Shown here: one piece after another, positions 21,754 to 31,510 of the stretch
Numbering within the stretch: the stretch's first letter is position 1
How the letters are laid out: the number at the start of each line of letters is the position of its first letter
Origin: Coriolopsis trogii
Taxonomy: Eukaryota; Basidiomycota; Agaricomycetes; Polyporales; Polyporaceae
Reading direction: 5' to 3'
DNA: 64,000 nt
NCBI GenBank assembly: GCA_020543525.1
Contig: JAHYIO010000003.1
Span: 2,976,001 to 3,040,000 of the forward strand
Translations under genes and position numbers: made by a program
The notes under the pieces: generated by a model
Told to the model about the DNA's origin: nothing
Seen by the model: only the letters and a program-made list of their open reading frames with translations
Databases searched by the model: none

Positions 21754-22237
21754 CACGACGGGCAAGGGGCTGAAGCCGGGTAAGGGGAAATGTATCGGAA
21801 ATTCATATGCAAGCTATACTTTCCCACGACGTCCAACCACTTTCTGGGCATTGAGATATTTAGCCTTGCAGTAGCATATCGGTTCAATTTCCGTCACTTA
21901 GAAAATGTCCATGGATGCCCTGCTGGCGGATAGGGTGGGCAGAATATGCTAATCTTGGGTGATTGCCCATTGCTTGGAAATGTTACATATCTTCAACAAA
22001 GGGAACCGTATGGGGAAAGATATAGGACATGTAGCTTATCCCACACAATTCATGATAATTTCCGCCAGCAGGGCATCCATGGACATTTTCTAAGTGACGG
22101 AAATTGAACCGATATGCTACTGCAAGGCTAAATATCTCAATGCCCAGAAAGTGGTTGGACGTCGTGGGAAAGTATAGCTTGCATATGAATATCCGATACA
22201 TTTCCCCTTACCCGGCTTCAGCCCCTTGCCCGTCGTG
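21754..22237. mobile_element. Foldback/MITE-like element, 484 bp
   Basis: Inverted arms 21754-21930 and 22061-22237, 177 bp each, differ at about one position and enclose a 130-bp spacer without coding capacity. A possible 3-bp direct repeat AGA flanks the element. No transposase is present, so it would be non-autonomous. Confidence 0.75.
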
Positions 22238-22447
22238 AGATCGTCATCTGGTCAATTTCCCAAAGCAGTTCCATAGCAGTCCCTCTTAATGGGAGGTTGC
22301 ATGGTCCAATCAAAGCCACAATGGATGTCGCGGTCAAAACGTGTCTTCACCGTAAGCGATGGTTTGAACCGGTCCGAGCCACCGCTGAATTAAGACCATC
22401 CACCACCAACTGGTTGCGCCTCATCCGTGAAATTCGTCCCGCATACT

Positions 22448-23464
22448 ATGGACGCACGCACGCCTACACCCTCTACCTCAATCCCCGATGGACGAAGCTG
22501 CGACCATTGTGGAAACGCTGACAAAGAAAAACTGAAGCGATGCGTCGGGTGCTCAGTGGCCATGTACTGCAGCAAACCTTGCCAGAAAGCCGCGTGGCCG
22601 TCCCACAAGTTCGTCTACCCCATCTGTTTATTGCCACAGGATTCCACTGACAGTTGAGACGTTCTCCTCCGCCACCACCGCCACTCCCTATGCAGGACAA
22701 TGTGCCGCACGAAAGCCCAAGATGAGGCCGGGTACCCCGGGCCCCTCAGCCTCTCCAGCGCGATCAAAGAATGGGCCCGAGTTCACCACTGGTCGCTCAG
22801 GGTTCTCGCCAACTGCACGGTATACCTCTCCGGCGGCGCCGAGGCGAACCTCTCCTCCCACAACCCACGCGGCATCGTCGTAACCATCCGCCCGCGCGAC
22901 CCCAACCCCTCCCGCGTCGGGAAAGGGAACCCTGCGACGACGTTCTACTTGGAGGACTTCCGGGCCGTGCACATGCACGAGTCAGGCCAGCTGAGCCAGC
23001 AGTGGGACGAGCTGCGGCCAACGCTGCGTGCGCTCGAGGCTGACCTGCGCAGAGACGGTCCAGGCGACGCGCTCGCGGGCGTCATGCCCGCTGTGTTCGT
23101 CATGGAGGCGAGCACAACGTTCCTGGCGAGCCACTTCAAGATATATCGCACTCGTGCCGATAGTGGCGTTGACAGCATGACCATGGATCCAAGGACGCGC
23201 GCGGCGCTCATGGACCTGAGCTCGATCTGCAGAGCGAGCGTGAACGCGGGGCTGCTGTTCTACACAGTGCCCTCGACGGCGCAGAAGGCTGTGCCCGAGA
23301 TGGGTCAGTACATGCAGAGTGGGCGGAGGCAGACGTGGGACTTTGAGCTCCTCGACTTCGACTGGGACGCCTTCGTTTCAAGGCTCTACAGGTCGAAGTT
23401 GCCGTCAGGGTTGGGGCTGTCCCCACGGGACATCTTGAGGATATATCACGACATTCAAGTGTGA
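22448..23464 (+). CDS. MYND-type zinc finger protein, copy 1
   Basis: Two exons, 22448-22608 and 22696-23464, give 309 residues. The N-terminal MYND finger is complete: CDHC, then CVGC, YCSKPC and WPSHK, providing the Cys and His zinc ligands (residues about 18-53). The C-terminal 250 residues form a family-specific domain that also follows the finger in the other two copies (FYLEDFRAVH, then a run ending WDAFVSRLY). MYND fingers usually mediate protein-protein contact; the target is unknown. It is convergent with copy 2. Confidence 0.85.
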
Positions 23465-23862
23465 TATGGTGACGCTGTTGGCTTCATGTCGTACTTGAGA
23501 TGCTGACGCTGACGCGCTGTCTCAATAGCTGTCTTCGTGTAGTCGTTGGTACCATTCCGTCGTAATCCAAGTGATTGCTTTGGACGCTGCTATACAGAGG
23601 AACGCAGGCCACCGGATGAGAAGTCAAAGTAGTACACATGATGTCGAGGTATGCCTGCCGCACCGTTAGTACGACTGGACGCAACCACGTCCAGGTGAAT
23701 CAATGCCGGATGTATGGATGGTCCGCTGAGGGACACATCACGGTAAGCGCCACAGTGCTGCTGCTCAAGTAGAAGTTCGTCCACCTGCGGACAGTCAAGA
23801 ACCTGTCACCAGGTGAATGATTCAACGTACATGAAGTCGATCAAAGGAGGTGCGACAATACT
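23465..23862. other. Convergent intergenic region between MYND copies 1 and 2
   Basis: 398 bp of 3' flanks; nothing else seen. Confidence 0.5.
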
Positions 23863-24885
23863 TCACAGTCCTCTGATGATAATCTCCAGTCCCTCCGGGC
23901 CCAGGTGAACTCGGGCCTTCAGCGAATCAGTGACGCGATCCAGGCCATCATGTTCTCCACGTTTATACTGCGACCAGTTGGAAAAAAGTGGCTCCCACGT
24001 CCAAGCCCCCTGGACACGCACGAGCTTCCCAGGGAGAGGGACGGAGAGTGGGTTGGTATCCTCGTCCTCGGCGGCGCGCAGGGGGAGGCCCTCATTCATA
24101 CTCCCCACGCACAAATCCACGACCGCCTTCAGAGCCGCCCTCCTGGTGGCGCGATCGACGGGCGGTCCGCGCACTTTCGGGCGGAACTGAGCGAGATAGA
24201 CGGCGCCGAGCAGATCGAAACCGTCGGTGTGGCACAGGACAGGAAGGAGACCGACGAAATTGGGTTTGTGCCCGTGCTTTCGCTGGAGCTCCGCGCGTGC
24301 GGGCTCCCAGGCGGCCCAGTCTTGAAGAGCCTCGGGCACCGTCGCGAAGTGCTGCTGGAGATCGATGAACCAGTGCTTCCGGTATTTGAACGCGCGGGAG
24401 GGGTCGCGTTCCGCAGGGAGGCCCAAGAGGCGAGACGGCGCGAGGGTAATGCACAGCATCTTGGGCGGGGTTTGGAACCACTCGATTCCGCCGTTTTCAA
24501 GCACAAAAGCCCTGGCACACGAACGGAGTACACTTCGGTGTGCTTCAAGGAACTCATTTAACACCGTGAACGCCCCATGGGACGAGTAGCCAATTGACTG
24601 CAGGTATGCCTCTCTCGTTGACAACGGTGCGTTCTTTCTTTGGCATGTCGCTCTGTAATATGACTTCATGGCAGGGTCGCTATGTACTTTCCATGGACGC
24701 AGTCATACACTCACTTGTCCCCTGGCCACTCGGCCTTCTGACATGCCGGACTGCAGTACATCCCCATCTTGCATCCTCCACATCGTGGCAAAAATAACGT
24801 CTTTGCTTGCAGGTCGATGACAGTAGTGACAAAACTTCGTAACCGATTCTGCTGTAGGAGCGTGCTGAAAGGCGGACGGCGACAT
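23863..24885 (-). pseudogene. MYND-type protein, copy 2, finger frameshifted
   Basis: Same two-exon plan as copy 1: the ATG at 24885 starts a frame with CHYC, but the second half of the finger (CGGC, YCSPAC, CQKAEWPGDK) lies in the +1 frame. Dropping one T from the T5 run at 24790-24794 would join them. The final His ligand is also Asp (GDK instead of SHK/VHK). The second exon, from about 24652 (acceptor TTACAG) to the stop at 23863, is fully open for about 263 codons and ends WEPLFSNWSQYKRGEH, as in copy 3. It is a damaged finger, a pseudogene or a sequence error. Confidence 0.7.
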
Positions 24886-25150
24886 GATGGTAGGTGGATA
24901 AACGCGAAAATAACACCTGTGCCTGACTTTTCCCTGTTCACGTGATCAGCAGATTGACAGGGAGACCTGTTCCTAAGCTAGCCTGTCCTTCGTAGGTTTA
25001 CTCAGGGTAATGAAGATCGATGTGGAACTCGGAGTGAATGCCTCTCAAGTGGCACTGTGGTGACAGTCCCCAACCAGTTCGTCACGGTACAATCACGGTA
25101 CGCGGAAATCCCACAATACCAACTCAACTCAGATTTGGCACCAGGTTCTC

Positions 25151-25600
25151 TTACCACCGCACGATGGAAGACACGATCTCCGGAACATCGTCCCTCAGCG
25201 CCGGGCTCTTGACCTCCTTCGTAATCGGCGCAGAAGGCTTGACCACCGGGTAACACGCCATCGCGTTCGTCTTCACCCCGTCGACGCAAAATCCCACGGC
25301 GAGCGCGCCCAAGTACCCACACACGCCCCCGTACCCTTCGGTCCATCGCCGCCCTCATCGACGTCGCGGACTCCCACATCTCCAGGGCACCCGCGCGCGA
25401 CTTCATGTGGGCACAAGCCAGCTGATCAGTGTGAATCTGGGCACTGGGTTGTTCTCGCGCAGCCGCGATTCCGAGACGTAGCGTAAGGAGGACGAAGGTC
25501 TTGGACGCGAAGGTACAGGGTCTCGGAAGAATTGCAGGACCGTCTGGATGTTATCGTCGTGAATCAGCCTAGATTGGACGAAGCCACTGTGCGAGTGTCG
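25151..25600 (-). pseudogene. Decayed protein-coding region, family unknown
   Basis: On the minus strand the frame 25342-25151 reads GYGGVCGYLGALAVGF then KTNAMACYPVVKP, with coding-like composition, and ends in a donor-like TG|GTAAGA. The upstream part (MKSRAGALEMWES..., from 25406) lies in another frame with no plausible intron between, and further upstream a third frame is open (about 25625-25410). This suggests a gene with one or more frameshifts. I do not recognise the family. Confidence 0.4.
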
Positions 25601-25863
25601 GTGGAGTGGGGCTCAGAACACAAGCTGACATCCACTGTACTTGCTCAGTTCGTCTTTCAAGCTCTCTTCTAGTGCCTCACATTGACCACAATATCGCAGG
25701 GGAACTGCTTAAGACCTAATCACTGTGATCGAAGTCCATGTCAATACATTTGCGTGAATGAAGTGTATGATGATGCAGTCAGAGATGCGTAACTGCAGCT
25801 GAGGTGGTCGCGGACAAGACGATGGAGGCTATGTCATCGGTCGACGACTAGACGTCTTGCGTC

Positions 25864-26607
25864 TCACAACTTCGATACAATCCGCTCCAGCACCCGCGCG
25901 AGTTCCTCCTTTGGCGGCTCGACGCGCGGCCACTCGGCCTGGGTGAGGATGAGCCCGTGCTCTTCGTCCGGCTTTGGGACAATGTGGAAATGGACATGGA
26001 AGACGTGCTGGAACGCCAACTTGCCATTGTTCTGCCCAGAAATATTCATGAACGTTTGTAGTGGCGTGAGCGTGCACATCACCCGCACATCGCGCGAAAG
26101 TGTCGTACCTGAAGTATGTTGTAGTTGACAAGCCCCATCGCCTTTGCAATCTTCTTCGCGAGGGGGAGAACATCGGCAAGGTACTCGTCCGGCACCTCGT
26201 CCATCCTGTTGCTGTGGTCTACTCCAGGCCATCTGCGTCATATCCTGTCTCTCGACTCGTATTGGTGGAAGACTCGGACTCACACTTTGGAATGATGAGG
26301 GAATGTCCTTCGGATACCGGTCCTATGTCTAGAAACGCATAGCTGAAGTATAGGAGTCAGTGCGGGCCCATGGATAGGAACCCAGCACGAGTGTTACTTG
26401 AGCTCAGTCTCAATGATTTTAAACGCCGGTATCTCCCCTGAAGATTGTGGTGTACGATTTAGCAGGTAGTTCCACTACAGGTGAATATGCTCACCCTTGA
26501 TGATCTTGCAAAAAATGCAGCTGAATGGAAGTAAAGATAAGCTATGCTTGTCATGATTACTGCAGATCTTAAGGGTCGACTGACTTGTCATCCAGGTGGC
26601 TTGTCAT
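25864..26607 (-). CDS. HNT1: HIT-family nucleotide hydrolase
   Basis: Six exons: 26607-26585, 26520-26495, 26437-26398, 26342-26286, 26232-26109, 26031-25864; 438 nt, 145 residues. After splicing the N-terminus reads DDNCIFCKIIKGEIPAFK, the classic HINT start, followed by FLDIGPVSEGHSLIIPK and the histidine triad HVHFHIVPKP that hydrolyses purine nucleoside phosphoramidates or AMP-lysine. The first two exons are only 23 and 26 nt. Exon 5's acceptor is chosen by phase and adds four residues compared with the usual spacing; this point is uncertain. Confidence 0.9.
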
Positions 26608-27205
26608 GACGGAGTAGAGCAGAGCAGTTGGAGGTATACCGACGGGAGGAGGCTAGAGCACCAAGGTGTTGAGAAGAGGGTATATAACAGAATCGATCAA
26701 CTGACGTTAGTCTTGAGTTGGCTGATCGCGTCTCGGCGTGCGTCGGATACGCACGTGGTTGCAATTGTCCTTGAGATCTGATACATATTGCGCTCGTACT
26801 CACAGCGTCCCGAGACGAATTGAGTGGGAAGCGCAGTGGGCGCAAACGAGAAGGCATGTAGTAGCTGACCAGAAGACTTCCCTGATGCGATCACTGGTGA
26901 GTGCAGAATTAGGGGACTGCGACAATATGCGCGCGTCCACCCGAGAGACATAGCCCGCTGTCTTACAATAGCTAGATGTGAAGACACTTCTAACAATATA
27001 TGTGCACGGCATGTAGACATCGGGGCAACCTATACTGGCGTTCAGGGAAGCATGCAACAAGTTCCCTGAGACAACATACAACCAGTGATGCGCGCAGCAT
27101 CTTACGACAAGTCCGATTGCCAACCGCTAATCCAACCCTGGACAACTGCATGGACCAGTCAGGATCATGCGACCGTTGCTTGAACAGACAACTCACCAAA
27201 GGAGT
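26608..27205. other. Intergenic between HIT gene and PER1
   Basis: 598 bp of HIT promoter and PER1 3' flank; no gene seen. Confidence 0.5.
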
Positions 27206-28297
27206 CTACAACTTCGCCACCCTCCACCCTTCATCGCAGGCGTCCGCGACCAGGAAGTCGTACCAGAACACAGCGATAGGAGCAGTGGCAAGATGCCATA
27301 AAGAGTGGGCATCGATAACTCTACGCCATGGTGGAAAGTCGAAGAGCTCCAGCGCGGTCGCGGCGGTAGTCAGGAGGACAAAGAGTGCGGGTCTCGTCGC
27401 GTGAGGAGGGCGGTAGTTCCTTGGTCTGCCAGGATAGAGACGAATGAAAGACACTGAGGATGGCAGCGAAATAGACAGCCATAATAGGTTGTGAGACATG
27501 CCCACGGCGAGATTGAACGCCATGTTGTAGGAGTAGTCAAAGCGGGGTAGGAGGGAGAGGTACGAGACGTGTGCGATGAAAGCGAGAGAGCAGAGCAAAG
27601 TCCATACAACGTATTGTCGCGAATTGTTGGATGACGGCGCGGAGGATGTAAGACGGTAACGTTCGGTCGGATAGAGGTGGAATAACCGGATTACGGTGTA
27701 GTAGAGGGCATAGAGGATTGCGAGAGCAGCGGAGAAGTAATCCAGTTTCTCAGTGGTTGGCAGATCTACGTACCGGGTTAATCTTCAGCGTCTCAAGTAA
27801 CCACGAGTCGATAGGAAGAGCGGACCTCGAGTGTGGAAGACAGAGGACCAGACCCAAGCGTTCATGCTGACGAACGCAAACATGAGGTAGTACTTCTTCA
27901 TAGGGTGTCCTTCAGGAACCCTTTCTCTCATTTTGCGAGCACCCATGGCATGCGCGACGAAATTGAAGACTGAAAAGAGGACCGACGCAGGCTCTTGCAT
28001 GCCCCCAAACCGCCAAAAGGGCCACTTGCCGTAGTACTGTTCGACTGGTGTACCGTGTTGTATTGCACGGTCGGTGATGATATGCATGCATTCATATTTG
28101 CAGTCATCTTCGCAGGACCACCGGGTGACTCGCAGGGCGAATGGAAGGGGTTCTGGCGACGAGCTCCCGCATACTCGGGTTTGACATAACGAGACACAAC
28201 CTCTGAATTCTTCAGCCCGATCCCCGGCAGAGGAGAAGGCTGGCAAAGAGAGAGAAAGGCAAGTAGTAAGGGTCAAAAGTGTGCGCTTCAGCCCCAT
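27206..28297 (-). CDS. PER1: PER1/PGAP3 GPI-anchor remodelling protein
   Basis: Exons 28297-27826 and 27765-27206 give 343 residues. A signal peptide (residues 1-22) is followed by a Cys-rich luminal part (CVSLCQTRVC, CEDDCKYEC) and a seven-helix CREST-type domain. Its conserved histidines and aspartates are in SVFHTR-DLPTTEKLDYFSA, which spans the splice, and in DAHSLWHLATAPIAVFWYDFL near the end. The family acts in the ER as GPI-phospholipase A2, removing the sn-2 acyl chain from GPI-anchored proteins. Open frames upstream of 28297 lack an ATG. The gene is divergent from HOS2. Confidence 0.93.
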
Positions 28298-28773
28298 GGC
28301 CAGGCGCAGATAGATGTGTCGATGTGGACGAGTCGGAGGAGAAGAACGACGAGGAGGACGATGTCGACGAGCCTGGGGATATAGGCGCTCTATTCCGATC
28401 AAAAGGTTACGTAAGCGGTGTGGCAGATATTCCAGTTCGCGAAACTTGCCATCCGACGGTCAGCAACCTCCTTCAAACCACGCCACCTACACCAAGCAAC
28501 CAGGTCTGATACGTCCTTCGTTTGCTTGGAAAGCTCTTCAAGTAAGTTTTGGTGAACAGAAATGCACTCTACTATATCCAGAATATTTATTACGTGCAAG
28601 TCGTCACATTACTAACCGAAGACCAACAGGGGACTTTCTACGCATTAATCTGCTCCGTATCAGTTTCTTCACGATCAAGAAGAAGGAATCAGACATCAAT
28701 AATCCTCTAGGATTTACCTACGACACCTGGGCAATACTGTACTTATATACACGAGGACAGCGCAGCACCCAGC
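28298..28773. promoter_or_regulatory. Divergent intergenic region PER1/HOS2
   Basis: 476 bp between two outward-facing ATGs, so it must hold both promoters. No clear operator motif is seen. Confidence 0.6.
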
Positions 28774-30745
28774 ATGGTCCGCTCCTCTCAGGCGACGTCT
28801 ATGACTTTCTCCTCTTCGCCATACTTTGACGACAGAGGCTCTCATGGATATGCCGAACCCATAACCGAGAGAGTCAATGTAATTGCTCTCAGTTACTTCC
28901 TTGATATTGATATTGACGAGCATCTGCAGCCACATTCTAAACCTATAGTGTCATATTACTTCCCCAAAGGCGTCGGAGCACAACACTACGGGGTATGCAT
29001 ATACGCATACTCGGTCAATAATGCAAATAACTCACTGCACTATACTATAGGAACATCATCCTATGAAGCCCCATCGGCTAACGCTGACTAACGCGCTCGT
29101 TCTGGGTTACGGTTTGGACAAAAAGATACACCACATCTACAGTCCGCGTGCTGCAACACAAGCAGAACTTGAAGCGTATCACGATCACGATTATATTGAG
29201 TTTCTTTCACGGTAGGCTGACGCCAATATCCGCATGGGTATGCCGACTGACCACATCGTCGCAGAGTCACACCCCATAATCAAACGGAAATGAAGCAGAT
29301 GATCGACAGATTCAACTGCGTCGAAGACTGTCCAATATTTGCCGACATGTTTGACTTCTGCAAGATGTATTCGGGAGCGTCATTAGCGGCGGCCAGAAAA
29401 CTCTGCGCAGGAACCACAGATATTGCCATCAACTGGAGTGGCGGGCTCCACCACGCGAAGAAGGCGGAAGCGAGTGGCTTCTGTTATATCAACGATATTG
29501 TACTAGCAATCCTTGAACTACTTCGGTAGGCACATACATACCCATCGGTTGGGCGGTCACTCACTAACTATTCATAGGTATTTTCCACGTGTGCTCTACA
29601 TCGACATCGACATTCACCACGGCGATGGAGTCGAATTTGCCTTTTACCACACCAACCGTGTCATGACTGTCTCCTTTCACAAATACACAGGAGACTTCTT
29701 TCCCGGCACAGGCAAGCTGGACGACAATGGAACAGGGCTTGGGAAACACTTCTGCCTCAACGTGCCCCTTAAAGATGGCATTGACGACGCCATGTACCTC
29801 ACTATCTTCAAAACAATCATTGACGACACCGTCACTGCCTTTCGACCCACCGCTATCGTCCTCCAATGCGGAGCCGACTCACTCGGATGCGACCGTCTCG
29901 GCGCGTTCAACCTCTCGATCGCCGCGCACGGCGAGTGCGTCAACTTCGTGCGCAAATTCGGTGTCCCTCTCCTCGTCCTCGGCGGCGGCGGTTACACCAT
30001 CAAGAATGTCTCCCGCTGCTGGACGTGGGAGACCTCGGTGCTCGTTGGTGCGACGGTTCCAGACGAGCTGCCCGTCACAATCTACGACTCCTTCTTCCGC
30101 GAAACCAAATGGAAGCTTCACCCGCCCCTCACGGGCCATGTCGAGAACCAGAACACAGCCGCGTCTCTCCAGCGGATCACCGTCGCGATCCGGAATAAGC
30201 TCCGATACCTCCAGGGCGCCCCCAGCGTGGCTTTGCAGGAGATCCCGCCCGACCTCGCTGGGTGGCTCGACGACGAGGAGCGCAATCGGGACGAGAAGGA
30301 CGAGGAGCGGGGGACAGCACATGCCGGCGAGACGCGAGTCGACCGCTCGATTGCCCCCAACGAATTCTACGACGGTGAAAGGGATCAGGACGTCACAGAG
30401 CCCGACGAACCCACACCCTCTGCGTCTCAATCGGCGTCGGCGCGCACGAGGGGCGCTAGTCGGCGAGGGACGCGGGGTCGTGGACGTGGCCGAGGCCGGG
30501 GTAGGGGTAGGGGCGGGGCTGCTACCGCGTCCACTACGGCGGACTCTGTTGCCGGAGATGAGACGTCATCAGAAGAATCCACGAGCCCTGTACGGACCAG
30601 AGGACGTGCTCGAGGGCGGGGTAGGGGACGCGGGAGGGGTGCCAAGGCGCAAGCGAAGGAACGGGAGAAGGATCAGGATACGGAGACACCCCCGCCGGAC
30701 GACAGCGCCAGCATGGATGTTGATCAAGAGCAGGTGGATGTGTGA
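28774..30745 (+). CDS. HOS2: Class I histone deacetylase, HOS2 type, with RG-rich tail
   Basis: Five exons: 28774-28878, 28930-28992, 29051-29211, 29265-29525, 29578-30745; 585 residues. The catalytic core is complete: [11 protein letters not shown] near the start, the active-site pair in SGGLHHAKK, zinc ligands in DIDIHHGDG, the [12 protein letters not shown] loop and [14 protein letters not shown] with the transition-state tyrosine. The [16 protein letters not shown] segment favours HOS2 over RPD3. After the core (about residue 410) come an acidic linker and two Arg-Gly blocks ([10 protein letters not shown]) separated by a Ser/Thr-rich spacer, ending in an acidic tip. RG blocks often bind RNA or nucleic acid; that is inference here. 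Confidence 0.92.
30470..30640 (+). repeat. RG-coding GC-rich tandem repeats
   Basis: Repeated GGTCGTGGACGTGG-like and GGTAGGGG units encode the two Arg-Gly blocks of the deacetylase tail. Confidence 0.7.
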
Positions 30746-31510
30746 AGGATGCGACGGGCACAGATTCGCCCCCATGGATCCGTTCCTCTTTTCTCAGTGA
30801 GCACGATCTCTCGACTAACAGTCATTTTACAAGTGGCTGACGCTTTGTCTGATCGGAGCTGTCGTAGATGATTGCACCTCGAACTTTATGGATTGTAGTG
30901 TGTATATTGCTGTGCTGTGTGGTAAGCACCTACTCCTCCCGGCATATTATAGATTCGGGCTACGGCAAGAACGAGATTTCCTTCGCAGTCAGACTAGGGG
31001 AAAAATACAAACCCATAGTGACCACCACCGTGATCCGTGGCATCTGATCCTCTGTACATCAAGCAGACTTGACGTTCAGTCTAGGTACACTCAGAAAGAA
31101 AGCTGGGAGGGTGTGGAAGCTCTAACCCTTTGTCTCTTCCTGTGGCGGCAAAGACCTTGATGAGCTTGTCGTCGTACGAGTTGTCCGAATGGTCAGAGTG
31201 CTTGCAGCAAGAACTGGTGCTGAGACTTGGATGCCGCGTCTACGTCGAGTAATGTTAAGAAGACCAATACCACCAGCGCGAGATCCGCATACGAGAGGAG
31301 GGGTTTACTACATGCACGGAGAAAGCATCGTATACGAAGACAACGTAGGACGAGGGTAGTATAACATCACGAAGGGTAGGTGTGGAAGAGAAGGACCGGG
31401 ACGCATAGCAAATAATACAAATAAGCACACAGAGCCACAAGACACCCAGAGTTGCGCACGTCCATACAGCAACACAAGGACAGGTGGAAAGTGGGGACAT
31501 AAGGAAGCCG
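30746..31510. other. Convergent intergenic region HOS2/ADA3
   Basis: 765 bp, 3' flanks of both genes; no supportable gene. Confidence 0.5.

Noticed and set aside
21780..22201. Two similar peptides from the foldback arms
   Set aside because: They are the same DNA repeated in inverse orientation; the apparent conservation comes from the repeat, not from coding constraint.
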